Notes: generated by a model from the letters alone, not told the origin. Numbered from the stretch's first letter, positions 22,395 to 34,759 are shown. The stretch: 64,000 nt of DNA from Macrostomum hystrix (GCA_950097015.1 CATNEN010000041.1:2645501-2709500); one strand, 5' to 3'. Translations and numbers: made by a program.

Positions 22395-23855
22395 TAAGGA
22401 CTAGGCACCTAAAAGTATTGTTGATGATAACCTTGGTTAGACTATAGATTTTCAATTTTCCAAAAAATTATTACAAAAACGAAAGAAGTTAATTTTAGTA
22501 TCTTAAAAAAAAATTTTAACACAATATATAAGGATTTTTTTCATGTATTGCAATTTGAGCCTTGGATCCTTCATATGCCTGACAAAAAATATTTTCAGTA
22601 ACAGATAGTGTTGGCCACTACTCTAGTCTAATTATAAAAAAGATATTCTATTTGTGGTGATGGGATGGTCATTGTTGACTTTAATTAAGGCAGGTATGTG
22701 TACCTTGCCATACTTTTTTGTTAATTTATTCATAATCAGTTTTTATACTCACTTATTCTGCTGTCATCCAGCATGCAAAATTTTTAATATATTTATCCAC
22801 CATCCCATTTTTGTACCTGGCTATAATCATGCTACTTGTTAAATATTGAGTTTAACTTATAAGTATTGAGTTTAATCAATCAATGCAATAGTTTTTGTTA
22901 ATGGACACTACAACCCAGAGCAAAGTCTAAATTATTGATATAAGTTGTCTATTGAATAACAAATAATAAAAGTGGAACAATACATTAAAACATATCTAGA
23001 TTAAATTCTAGATACTGTACTACTTGAATAATGATAGTTTATTATGAACTACATTGTTTAAACAATAAGTTAGGATTTATTTGTCATTGATAAGAAAAAA
23101 CTATTGACTAAAAAAATTTATTGGTTATTTGGGTTAAGTTTATAGTGTAAAAAATATAATTATTCAAAGCAAACTCTGTATGGCTAAGCTTAAAATATTT
23201 TGAATTTTTGATACAGCGAATTAGCTACTTGCACGCAAATAATTATAGAACTCTTCTCAACCTCAGTCAGTAGCATCAAATAAAGTCAATGTTACAGAAA
23301 AAAATTAAATGCTTCTTGTAATTTAAATTTATTTGTTCAATTGATTTGACTTAGGCATACCTGTAGATTTTGTCGGCTCTAAATGACCTGCTTGTGTGAA
23401 TAAAAACGTAAGTTGTACAGGCTTATTATAAATAACTTTATAATACGTGTGACATTTTCCAGTTAAATTCTTCTAGGCAGAGTAACCCATAAGTAAATTA
23501 GCAAGCCGTTCGATCCACACATTCAAAAATCAGAAAACGAAAACCGAAAAATGTGATGTAGCAGAGTTTACTATCTGCGCAAAACTTGTAAATATTTTTT
23601 TATTCTGATTAAAATATAATCACGTTAATTGAAGCGAAAAATTTATTAGGTTAAAATGACGCACTAATTTTTGTTTAACTGCACTGTTTAAAACGGCTTT
23701 TGGTAGCGCAAGTCTCGAAAGGAATGTGTCATAAACTAGCACAGCCTCTTAAAATTCTTAAAATGATTTAGCTGAACTAGTCCATGTTTTTTCAGCGTGC
23801 TTTTAACGAAATTATTAAATGCATTATTTTTAATGATTCATCACTTTTATGGGGG
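22395..23855. other. AT-rich spacer upstream of RNF213
   Basis: This is AT-rich sequence with no coding frame I can support. Near 22553-22572 it contains ttgagccttggatccttc, matching part of the RNF213 coding minisatellite unit although it lies upstream of the start codon. Promoter or 5' UTR exons of RNF213 may be here but show no clear motif. Confidence 0.5.
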
Positions 23856-25225
23856 TTGTAGCCTATTGGTTATAGCGTCAGACTCACGACTTGGGGGTCG
23901 GGGTTCGATTCCCGACTACATTGGGACAATTTGTGTACTTTAACAAGACAATTAACTCTGCATTTCTTCAGTTTCAGATGCGCCACGCAATAGCTGCGTC
24001 TGTTGTAGTGTCAGCTTGTTTGCCTTTCTATCTCCCCGTGTTATTATTCAGTACTTATTTTTTTTAGACACGTGTTTTTTGCTAAAAGTCACCCACGCCA
24101 AGCCGGGCCGGACCAGCCGGGGGAACGGACGCCCACCACCCCGCGAGCGCTACCCCTGGGCTACAGTCCCAGCCAATCAGCGAGCGACCCGGCCTCACTA
24201 CCTGTCTACCCTCGGCAAGAAGCGACCCCGGGGCTCAGAACGGCGGTCGCAAGTCTACTGTGATTTGTCACCTTGGCTCAAGCTACAGCCAGGCATCCAC
24301 CTCGCCGATCGACCTAATTTGGGGTTAAAATGACTCTATAAAAGGAAGCGTGTTTTTGCAGTGACTTTTATCGTTCTTCGCAATTCGCCTCACACTGTGA
24401 GAAGCACGTGCAAATTATTGTTCTCCGCAATTCGCCTCACACTGTGAGAAGCGCGTGCAACTAGTCCACTTGTTTTGTCCCTCCCCGCCCGACCACACTC
24501 CGCTTGTTCAGTTAGGTAGCTTTCGGCGCTACGCGTCTTGAGAGTGCGCCGCTGACAAGGGTGGTCTAGATAGGCGCTTGGTGTTGTCGAAGTCAGTACG
24601 TGCTCTCTTCGGAGACTCCGCCGTCAGGCAGAAGGAGTGCCAACCGATAGGATCTGTCGGGGCAGCGCTGAAAGCAGAGACAACCGGAGCCTCTCGGGAA
24701 GAGTAGGGCGCGGATTAGGCCAGTTTTAGTAAAATTGTTATATCCAAAGTGTTAGACCAAACTTTGCTTCTCACTGTGAGCGCGCTATAATTTATTTCCG
24801 TGTGAACATCCTTATTCTGTCAATGTAACTTTTAAGTCAAGTAAACGATATTCAAAGTAATTCCTATTCGTATCTGGAATCTTACTCACAGCCGATTAAC
24901 TCACTCCCAATCAAATTATTCGAGTCTTCGCGTTCATACCGTGTTATTCTTTTTCATTGGGAGTTTCGCCGGGCCGGAGGAACACTCATGTCTCATCGCT
25001 TATCTATTCCGCTTCGCTCGCTACCACAGTCTCTAACACTATTTAATTCCAGATTCCCTGCTGCTATTGAAACGATTGGTAGCACACCGACCCCGGTGAA
25101 TAGTGAATAGTCGCTAGCTTTAAATTCCTCACGCTCCAGCTAGGAAATTCATTTTATTACACTGTGCTGTCGGCAGCACATCTGGCTTAATCAGGGCAGG
25201 TGTAAATAAATTAAAATTAAAATTA
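23856..25225 (+). mobile_element. tRNA-derived SINE, family B (copy 1), interrupted by an LTR
   Basis: The head (ttgtagcctattggttatagcg, then the B-box ggttcgattcc) and body (acaatttgtgtactttaacaagac) match the intact copy at 53346-53648. The copy has lost its middle. It continues at 23975-24003 with agatgcgccacgcaatagctg, is interrupted, and resumes at 25162 with ctgtgctgtcggcagcacatctgg and a ggggcaggtgtaa-type 3' end. Confidence 0.85.
24004..25161 (+). mobile_element. Solo LTR (1158 bp) inserted in a SINE
   Basis: The element starts TGTAGTGTCAGC and ends TTTTATTACA, a TG...CA pair with short TGTA/TACA inverted ends, and is flanked by a direct ctgt duplication at 24000-24003 and 25162-25165. 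A TATA box (ctctataaaagg) lies near 24333. Two direct copies of aattcgcctcacactgtgag follow it. No internal gag-pol region is present, so a solo LTR is the simplest reading. Orientation is set by the TATA box. The superfamily cannot be told from the ends alone. Confidence 0.75.
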
Positions 25226-25732
25226 TAAAAAATAAATTAAAAGTTTAATTATATTTAGAAATTGGCGATAGAATGCATAAATAAATATAGGTATAAATAC
25301 TTTTAACGAGTCAAAGCCTTGCGCAAAATATGCGCCGTACTTCGACGTTTAAGTAATTTTTACGCACTCGTATTCAAAGCACAATCTATGCGCAGGCACC
25401 ACGCATTTTAAGCTTAAAACCCTTGCGCATATTACTCTAGAAATATAGTAAAATATATATATCTATAGATATATATAAGACTATGTCTATAATTATATGC
25501 TCATATAAGCTGCGTGTTTCTGTGCTGTATTCGCACATTTCCGCACGTTAATCCTCTTCAAAAACGTGTATATTTTACTCGCGAATCCCACCGATAAATA
25601 AAAATACGCGCTTGATTTGCCACGCAAATTTGCGCTTTACACTCGCGACTAATGCGCTGAATATGCGTTGTTTATACGTATGAGCTCTGAATTAGTACTT
25701 GCTAGAAGAAGCTAGCTACGTATATAATAGAA
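25226..25732. other. AT-rich spacer and NWD 3' flank
   Basis: This holds the probable 3' UTR of the minus-strand NWD gene. It contains an atatatatatctatagatatatata palindromic stretch near 25453-25478 and several CGCA-rich stretches, but no gene, and I found no clear AATAAA signal on the minus strand. Confidence 0.4.
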
Positions 25733-28700
25733 TCATCCGCCCGGCAGACGGCCTCGCCAGCCAACCCTCAAGCAGCGCAGACGGCACAGAAACCAGACAG
25801 CCCACAGTGCGGCGCCATGTGAAGTCGCAGCGGCCTTGCCGAGGCTGAAATTCGAAGGCATCTTGATCGCTCGTGGCTTTGTTGACTGGTGCTCTGTTTG
25901 ATGGCCTGAAGAACTGCCAGCACTCACAGGTAGGAACAGCAATGTAAGCGAGCCGTCCGCGCACCCGCAGAGCACACCATGAGAGTCGGACAGACAGGCG
26001 AGCGAAAGCAACTCAGCGGACGGACGAAACTCGGCCAGGAGGGCTCGGTCTGCAAGTCTAACGAGCCGCAGGCTGCCTCGAGCTGCCCGATGGTGCAGAG
26101 CGTGCCGACCGTCCGGCGTCAGCGCCGAGATGCCCACACTGCCCACACCGTCGGCTGGAGTCCGGCGAAGAAGCCACGCGGGCGGGTCACCGGCGGATTT
26201 CCGGAGGTCCAGCAGGCGAAGGCCGCCGGCCGCTGGCGCCGCCAGGCCGAGCCGACCGTCCGCGGTGGCGGTGCCGTCCCAGTCCGGGAAGGCGCGCAGG
26301 GCTCGGCCCGTACGGAAATCGACAATCATGGTCTGACGCGAGTCCGGCGACACGGCGAGGCAGCCCGGCCAGCCGCTCAGCGGCTGCACTGAGGTCTGAA
26401 TGCCGACAACTGCCGACAGACGGGCTCGGACGCTCTCGCAGATAGCGCCAGTTAAAGGGTCCACAAGGCGCAGACTCAGCTGCTGGCCAGACACAAGAAC
26501 TGGTAGCAGCAACCCCAGTGGTACCTGCAAACTGCTGCCCACCGCATCCGGCCAGAAACACGGCTTCAGAGGCGACTCTTGCTGCAGTAGGTCCAACTGC
26601 CATAGCGGCTGGGCATCGAGCTGGGCAATCGACAGGCAGCGCAGGCGTAGCCGATCAACCACAACTAGCAGGCCGCCGTCAGGGCTGAAGGTCAGCGCCG
26701 ATGGCTCGCTGACAGGCAGCTCGCGGAGCAAGCGACCCTCGGCACTGAGCCAAAGCGCCAGCCTTCGGGCTTCCGCTACCACGGCGATTGAGCCGTCTGG
26801 CGCCAGAGCCGCTTCGCGGACGGCGGAAAGGCTTGACCCGGCCGCGGCGGCCGCCCCGCCAGCGCATGGAAGGCGTCGCAACAGGCGGCACCCGGCAGCG
26901 ACGTCCCAAACCGTTGCGCCTCCTCGACCCCACGTCAGGGCGGTCCGACCATCTTGGGACACACGCACAGCCTCGATCGGGTAATCCGCCCTGGGCAGCG
27001 GAAACTGGCGCGCCGTGACAGCGCTCAAATTCCAAACCTTCAGCGTGCGGTCCATTGCCGCGGTGACGGCCCGGTTGCCCGCTGTCACCGCCTCCACGGC
27101 CAGAATGCGGCCGAAGTGGCCCTCAAGCCGCTTGATGCAGGCGCCGGTGGCGCAGGAGAAGGCTAGCAGAAGGTGGCGCACTGGTGCCAACAGCAGCCGG
27201 AGGTCTGGGCTGAAGGCGGCGCAGGCCCGAGTCGGATCCCGACCTGGCAGGCAGCGCAGGCCCTCAGGTAGGTTGGCGCAGACCCGCCGCCTCTCCGGGT
27301 GTCGCAGATGCCACAGGGCAAATCCAGTGGGCCACAATGCAGCCAGAAGGCCGCCACAATGACTGGCGAGCAGCCCGTGCGGTGGCCGCTGCTGGCGGTC
27401 GCTGTAGTCGAGCTCGCCAACTGGGCGAAACTCGCAGTCGGTGTCCGGCCGCTCCAGCAGCCGCACGACTTCCCCGACGGGTGCGTAGGCGCGCAGCAGG
27501 TCATCCGAGAAGGCAACGCAGCCACCGACCTCGATAGGTTGCCGCCCAAGTCCGGCAGCGTCGCGCAGTCGCAGCTGCCGCCCACCAGCGACACGACAGA
27601 CGGCGACGAAGCTGCATCGGCCGTCAGCTTCAGCAGGCAGCCGCAGCCGCGCCAGCTGCTCATCGGTGCCGCAGCCGAGGCTCCGCAAATCCCCGCTTGC
27701 CAGCCGCTTATCGCCGTCCCAGTCTAGCAGCGCCCAGCGCCTGGCAGAATGCAGTGCGCAGCAGCTCCGGGCGGCGTCCACGCCCAGCAGCGGCTCTTCG
27801 GCTCCGAGCGGCGACTCCAAGCAGCGCAGTCGGGCCTCCGAGAACCTGGCGAACACCGCCTGCCCGTGGCTAGTGGCCGCAACGCACCTGGAATTGCGAG
27901 ATTCAGATGGGAGCCAGTTGCTTCACTGTTACCTGAAGGTAGTCATGAACTAATACATTTTTCGGATGCCAGATTGTCTTTTAAGCTCAGACAAAAATTC
28001 TTCTATTTACCGATTTTCTACTTATAGTAAGCTGACTTTTTGGCTTGTGAAGTTTTCACTTGCCTTGTTCAGAGACTGGTCTCAGAGACTGAAACAGCGG
28101 AAATAAGCACACGGCTCACTAAGGCTCGCTCACCTGTCTCCCCAGGCGCACATGGCCAGGCAGAGGCCGCGCAGTCCGGGCACCGAAAGCCGGCGCAGCA
28201 GCTCCCCGGACCGCAGGTCCCACTGCAGCAGTGCGCTGGATAGCGAGGCTATCTGGCGACCGTCTGGACTGACGGCGACGCCGCAGGGCGCGAACTGGTG
28301 GCCCTCCAGCGAGTGCTCCAGCGGGCCGCAGGGCGCCGGCAGCCACTGGTGGGCCGGCACGAGGGCGCAGTGGGCAACACCGCGGTGCCGACAGTCGAGC
28401 AGCAGCCGCCGCACAGTCGGGTGCCGGTCGGCGAACGGCAGTAGCCGGCCGATGAGCTGGGCGGCCAGCATGTCCGGGTGCTCGGAGACGGAGCTGGCGG
28501 ACAGCCGCAGGCACTCGCGCAGGAGCAGCAGCTCGCGGCACACACCTGGAGTGAGGGCAGTCAGTTGGGGGCGGCCCACACCTGGAGTGAGAGCAGTTAG
28601 TTGGGGGCGGCACACACCTGGAGTGAGGGCAGTCAGTTGGGGGCGGCACACACCTGGAGTGAGGGCAGTCAGTTGGGGGCGGCCCACACCTGGAGTGAGG

Positions 28701-31700
28701 GCAGTTAGTTGGGGGCGGCACACACCTGGAGTGAGGGCAGTCATTTGGGGGCGGCACACACCTGGAGTGAGGGCAGTCAGTTGGGGGCGGCACACACCTG
28801 TAGCAGGCAACAAAGCAGCACATTTTGAGATACAGGTGCAAACTGCCCACCTCCAGCGGCCTCCATGGCTTCCTGCAGGTCAGCCAGCAGGTGCCTCAGT
28901 GGGCAGGCGGCCACCTTGGCGTGCAGAAAGTCATAGTTAAAGAGGCACTCGGAGCGCAGCTCGGCCAGTCTGCCAGCCCTCAGCAGGTGGTGCGGCAGCT
29001 GACCCAGCTTGCGCAGGTTGTAGCGGCTCAGCCGGCCTGCGGCGTCCCGCAGCTCCAGCGGCTGTGGAGCCACGCGGCGGTCACTGCGGGATTCGGCGGC
29101 CTCCACTGGGATGCCGAAACGCTGGCGCTGCAGCTCGCTGTGGCTGAACGGCTTCGCCACCTGGATGGGCGGGTGGACGGCGCAGGCGTCTCAATCCCTG
29201 CTTACTGCTCAGCAACCCCTGGCTCTCTGGGACTTCAGCATCTCACTAGTGACTCCCTAAGGCAGTTTTAGTCAGCAGCAGAGGCCCGTACCCCAGCCCA
29301 GCGACCCAGGAAGTAGTCGGCCAGGGCTCCGTGCACGTCGGCCAGGAAGTTAATGTTGCGGAAGTAGCGCCGCTCGCAGGCGCTGCGGAACTGCCGGTGG
29401 TGCCAGCGCAGCACGGAGGCGCCATCAGCCTCGGCTTCGGCCAGAAGGCCTGGCAGCTCTGCGCGAACTCGCGACCACAGCAACGGCGGCAGGCGACGCA
29501 CCTAATCAAGCGGGGTGAGAGCACAATGGCTGGCGAATCAAGAAAAACAGAAAAACACAGGCCGGGTGGGCACATTTCATGCCCATAGAGCTTAGCGCAC
29601 CGGTGGCAGATGGTACTGGAAGACGTCGTTCAAGACTTCGTCATCAAGAGACAGCAGGTCCTCGAGCTCGGCCTCGGACAGGCCGCTCCGACTGGCCGTG
29701 ATGAGCGCCAACGCGCGGGACACCAGCAGGCGTCCGTGCCGTGCCTCCACCAAGTGCAGCAGCCGGTCGATGGCGGCCTCAGCGGTGACAGGCAGCTCCG
29801 CCAGCGCCTCGTAGCTGCGAAATCGTCGAGCCTCGCCTAGAAGTAGCCGGACGAACAGCGGCTCCGAGCAGGCCTCCAGCGCCTGTCGAAATGCCTCGAG
29901 CTGACCCGGCCCAGCCAGCTGACGGCCCTCCGCGGCCAGCCAGGCTTCCAGAGCCCGGGTGGCGACGTCCGCGCCTAGAGGGCCCAGCAAGAGGCGATTT
30001 TCGGCCGGCAGCGGACAGCGGCAGGCTGGCCCGCCGGTCAGTGCGGAGGCCACGACCTTTACGCCAGGTGGCAGCGGATCAGGCAGCCAGGTGGTTGGCG
30101 CCTCCGCCTCGGACAGCTCTTCGACAGCGTCCAGCAGAAGCAGCAGCCTGCGCTTCGGCTGTCGTCTGACGGAGTCCAGCAGTTGGCGAAATCGCTGCGC
30201 TAGCCGCAGCGGCTCCTCCGAGTTCGATGCGGCAGTGGCTGAGGCACTGGCGGTTGCCATTGAGGCTGCCGCCAGCGACATTGCCTGATCGTCAAACAGC
30301 AGGCCGAGGTGGCGGTTCAGGTCGGAGAGCAGGCCGGGCAGCGAGCTGCTGGCCGGGGAGGTGCCTAGGAAGCGGAGGACGACGATGACGCTGCCGCCTG
30401 CCAGCCAGTCTGGCGCCTGACGACGCGGGAAACCGAATGAGATATTTTTATAATTAACGAACTCAACTAACGCACCCTACCGGCGGGGGCAAGCGCGAAC
30501 TCGGCGTTTCGTCGACTGCCTGCTAGCCGACGCCGGCGCCCCGGATACTGCCGGGGGTCCTGCTTTTGTTCGCGCCCAGGCCTAGAAAACATGCCTTCTG
30601 ACGCCATGGACCATGGAGAGACCTGGCGTATATTGTTGTTGTTGTTTTGAACTCAATAAAGCAGAGCAGCCGGTAACTCACCATGGCGCACGCCTTGGCC
30701 AAGAGGGCCGTCTTGCCGGAGCCGGGGTCACCGCAGACCAGGAACGGCTGCCGGTTGCCGTCGTCAGCGCAGTAGGCGGCCAGCGCCGAGAGCTCGCTTT
30801 CGCGGCCGTGGAAATCCTGCAGAGGGAAACGATTTTTAACTGCTCCACTTTGATCAGCGGGTTTTGATGCCTGGGCTTATGAGCTAGACACAGGTGCGCG
30901 TGTGTGATTGGTGGGCTGGCCTTCCCTGACACAGGTGCGCGTGTGTAATTGGTGGGCTGGCCTCACCTGACACAGGTGCGCGTGTGTGATTGGTGGGCTG
31001 GCCTTCCCTGACACAGGTGCGCGTGTGTAATTGGTGGGCTGGCCTCACCTGACACAGGTGCGTGTGTGTGATTGGTGGGCTGGCCTCACCTGACACAGGT
31101 GCGCGTGTGTAATTGGTGGGCTGGCCTCACCTGACACAGGTGCGTGTGTGTGATTGGTGGGCTGGCCTCACCTGACACAGGTGCGCGTGTGTGATTGGTG
31201 GGCTGGCCTCACCTGACACAGGTGCGCGTGTGTGATTGGTGGGCTGGCCTTCCCTGACACAGGTGCGTGTGTGTGATTGGTGGGCTGGCCTCACCTGACA
31301 CAGGTGCGTGTGTGTGATTGGTGGGCTGGCCTTCCCTGACACAGATGCGCGTGTGTGATTGGTGGGCTGGCCTCACCTGACACAGGTGCGCGTGTGTGAT
31401 TGGTGGGCTGGCCTCACCTGACACAGGTGCGCGTGTGTGATTGGTGGGCTGGCCTCACCTGACACAGGTGCGTGTGTGTGATTGGTGGGCTGGCCTTCCC
31501 TGACACAGATGCGCGTGTGTGATTGGTGGGCTGGCCTCACCTGACACAGGTGCGCGTGTGTGATTGGTGGGCTGGCCTCACCTGACACAGGTGCGCGTGT
31601 GTGATTGGTGGGCTGGCCTCACCTGACACAGGTGCGTGTGTGTGATTGGTGGGCTGGCCTTCCCTGACACAGGTGCGTGTGTGTGATTGGTGGGCTGGCC

Positions 31701-34071
31701 TCACCTGACACAGGTGCGTGTGTGTGATTGGTGGGCTGGCCTCACCTGACACAGGTGCGCGTGTGTGATTGGTGGGCTGGCCTCACCTGACACAGGTGCG
31801 TGTGTGTGATTGGTGGGCTGGCCTTCCCTGACACAGGTGCGTGTGTGAGCTAGCCTCACATGACACAGGTGCGTGTGTGAGCTGGCCTCACCTGACAGAG
31901 CCGGTTGCACAGGTGCATGTGGTGCAGCACCTCGGCCATTGTTGGGTCATCACTGGGCAATTTATTCCGCTCCGCGCCCAGGTCAATGAGTCCAGCGACG
32001 CGTTGGTAGAAGGTGTTGCAGAACTGCTCAATGTACTCTGCGGGAGAAGTGCATTCTTCTCTGATTTGAAATCTGCCATTGGCAAGAAAAGTGAAATTGT
32101 GTTTGACTGGACCCCAATGAGCCAAAGCCCACCTGCGTGAGTCGCCTCGCAGATCCCTGTGGGATCCAGCCAGGGCTGGGCGAACCTGGCGACGGCCTCC
32201 TCGGGAAGGCGGGCCGGGATGCTGCGGTCCCGCAGTCGCTGCATCAGCAGCTGCGCCTCCTCGTCAACGCCGTCCCCAGCCATGTCGATGAAGTTTCTGG
32301 CTGCCGATGAGTTGGCCAGGTTGATGCCGTCCAGGTGGCGGAAGAAGGCCAGGCAGTGCCGGTGGCTGTCCTGGGCGGTCAGGATGCCATGAAGGTTCTC
32401 GCGCTCCGTCACTGCGTGGTTGCCATGGTGAGAAAGCTGATATGGGTTTGGTTGGATTGATCATTTCTATCGATTGCCCTGCCGTCACTATAGCAACCGC
32501 ACCACCCTCACCGGACATGAAGAAGTTGTGCCGCTGCTCCTGGCTGAAGATGCCCTCTTGGCACAGAGCATCCGCTGCCGTACGGAGCAGCCGCTGTAAG
32601 CCGGCCATTGTAGACCACCACTCGCTCTGGTGCGCCTCCATCAGCCGCTGGATGCCCTGCAGAGACGAGGGAGGCGAGAGTCAGATTTGGGCACACTAGC
32701 ACGCCTACACTAAGCGTTAAGGCATTGAATTACACAGTGAAAAGTGCACCCTTTTTGGATAGTACACCTAACTACTTTCAAGGAAGAATAAAAGTGCATT
32801 CGGTTACCTTGCTGGCAAAGTGCACCAGCACTGAGGAAACGGGCTGCAGGACGCGGACAGGCGGCAGCGAGTTCTCATCCAACAGGTACCACCGAGTGAG
32901 GCTCTCCGAGTCTTCGGGCGAGCCCCGGCTGCGGTGGAAGTCCAGGAGGCTGCGGAACTCGCGCGCATCGATCAGTGCCGGCAGTGGCCGGTAGCCGTAC
33001 TTCTGGCCCAGCAGCACCACGAAGTTGGGCCCCACGCTGACCTGCTGGCAGGCGCGCAGCTCACGCAGGCAGAGCTCGGAGGTCATGTGGTCGTCCGTGG
33101 CCTCGTCCCTGACGCCCCAGCGCATGTCCACCACCTGGAACTCCAGGCCGTGCTTCTCGCGGCAGAACTCCTTCAGGCGGGGATAGACGCGCTCCATCAA
33201 GGCATTGCGCTCGGCTGCCGTGTCTGAGGGAAAACGCGCAGGTCAGTGTGATTTGGGAGGGGGAAGGCTGGCGGCAGGTCAGTGTGATTTGGGAGGGGGA
33301 AGGCTGGCGGCAGGTCAGTGTGATTTGGGAGGGGGAAGGCTGGCGGCAGGTCAGTGTGATTTGGGAGGGGGAAGGCTGGCGGCAGGTCAGTGTGATTTGG
33401 GAGGGGGAAGGCTATTTGTGTGTGTGTGTGCTTAGGAGTCAGTGAAATGGGCAGAAGTGCCTCCTCGCTGGCAGCGTTTCGGCTGTCACTAAATGATGTG
33501 CCATTGCCCACAGCTCTCCTGCAATTATTATTAGAATTATTTGTGGGACTTGGGATATTTTCATACTGTTACTTTCCAGATTTTTTTCGCTTATTAATGG
33601 CAGGCCTAGGGAGCGATGCATGTGGAGAGAAGGCCGTGTCAAAGTTTAGCACTCTTTGAGCATGTCAACGGCCCGCAATCGGCCACTGCAACTGACCAGT
33701 GAAGGTGGAGCTGGTGAAGATGCGAACAACGCGACTCGGCAGCTGGGGCAGCCGCCTCAGGTCGCAGCCCCGCAGAAGCCGCCGCAGCAGCTGGGCGGAG
33801 GTGGTCCGGCCGCGGTCGCTGATAGAGCTGCGAGGTCTGCGCGGTGAGAGCTGCGCTGGAGGCTGCGGCGGCAGCGGCGGCGGCGACGGAGGCGGTGGGG
33901 GCGGTAGCGGCGGTGACAACCTTGCTTGGTGTTTATCAGTAGTTAGGGCGGCTGCCGACGTTGCTTCAGCTGCCTCGGCGGCTTGAGAGTTTTGTAACTG
34001 CAGCTCCAGCTGCCCTGGCTGAGCAGACTGCAACTGAGCCGCCTGTGTCTCGCTTGGTGGCTGAAACTTAT

Positions 34072-34107
<36 letters not shown>

Positions 34108-34759
34108 TCTGTTGTTGCTGGTGTTGCTGCTGGTGTTGCTGCCGTACAGGCCGAACAGCGTTCCACAGCGACAGCTGGGAGTGCTCTTGGGATGCAGCAA
34201 CATACGGCAGCTTCGACATGGCGGTCGAGCCGGAGGTGGTCGTTGCGGATGGCGCCGAGCCGGTGGGCAGCGAACGCGCCCGTGCCATCGGCAGGCGCGG
34301 AAGCTGAGCTTGTCCGGCCGCCAAGGCTGTCGATGCTGACAAGTAGACGCCGCCTCCGTCGCTGTCGCCACCTCGGTCTTCCGATGTGCCTGTGCTTCTC
34401 CGCTGACGACGCTGCCGTCGTTTTTGACGTTGCTGCAGAGCAGCGACAGCGTCAGTCGTGGCAGTCGGTGCCAGACTTAAGGCGAGTGGCGGCGGAGCGA
34501 AGGCCAGGTGCGGCAGCCGCTGCGCCTCCGGTCTGGCCGGAGGTGTCGGATTCGAACTTGCGTCGTACCGAGCTGATGACGAAGGCGGCGGCTGGGCTCC
34601 GTTGACGCGGAACTCGAACTGCCGGCCCCAGAAAACCACGAAGACATCCTTGCCAAGGCGCGGGGGCTGCTGCTGCTGCCGCCGCTCTGGCTGCTCGCTC
34701 TGCAGCAGCTCCTGGTACTGCGAGCCTGACAGTGGCACGAGGTTGCTCCTGTGAGTCAT
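25733..34759 (-). CDS. NACHT and WD-repeat STAND ATPase, NWD1/NWD2-like
   Basis: Coding exons (descending): 34759-33697, 33223-32808, 32656-32512, 32411-32133, 32037-31892, 30816-30682, 30416-29601, 29501-29292, 29160-28851, 28545-28134, 27887-25733. They sum to 6087 bp, 2028 aa. Residues 1-340 are low complexity (Pro-, Ser- and Gln-rich). Residues ~345-490 are a DUF4062-type domain with IFTSSTFTD, MERVYPRLKEFC, VVDMRWGVRDEATDDH and GPNFVVLLGQKYGYRP. The NACHT P-loop GDPGSGKTALL is near residue 710 and Walker B LLLLLDAVEEL near 800. A winged-helix region including YNLRKLGQLPHHLL follows, then WD40 propellers over the last ~830 residues. This order matches NWD1/NWD2, signal-dependent oligomerising ATPases of poorly defined role. 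The start is the first ATG of the large exon. A possible 5' exon at 35042-34955 could extend it. Human family members are about 1560-1740 aa; the extra length is N-terminal. Confidence 0.87.
28546..28802 (-). repeat. 36-bp minisatellite made of an intron/exon (acceptor) junction
   Basis: About seven copies. On the gene strand the true acceptor is ctcactccag|GTGTGTGCCGC, the start of exon 28545-28134. Each unit repeats the acceptor tract together with the first 11 nt of that exon, so the pre-mRNA carries about seven near-identical 3' splice sites in a row. Confidence 0.94.
30880..31891 (-). repeat. 41-bp donor-junction minisatellite in the NWD-like gene
   Basis: About 24 copies of a 41-bp unit. 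On the gene strand exon 32037-31892 ends cacctgtgcaaccggctctgtcag|gtgagg. The repeats carry cacctgtgtcag|gtgagg, the exon end with a short internal deletion, followed by gccagcccaccaatcacac. Most copies keep the gtgagg donor; a minority have ggaagg instead. Confidence 0.94.
33235..33410 (-). repeat. 36-bp minisatellite near the acceptor of the DUF4062 exon
   Basis: Five tandem copies of a 36-bp unit (ggtcagtgtgatttgggagg...) lie in the intron just before exon 33223-32808. On the gene strand the array ends in cacactgacctgcg, followed by the true acceptor ttttccctcag. Confidence 0.9.
33411..33545 (+). mobile_element. SINE family A (copy 2), 3' half only
   Basis: The body matches copy 1 from tgtgtgtgtgtgctnaggagtcag through gcctcctcgctggc to cctgcaattattatta. 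The tRNA-like head is missing. It lies in an NWD intron directly beside the 36-bp array. Confidence 0.8.

Noticed and set aside
23856..23930. tRNA gene
   Set aside because: A and B boxes are present, but the sequence continues into a SINE body shared with 53346, and the tRNA fold is imperfect.
25979..27953. Plus-strand open frames opposite the WD40 exon
   Set aside because: GC-rich shadow frames; the minus strand carries WD40-like repeats in one 2.1-kb exon joined in phase to the upstream exons.
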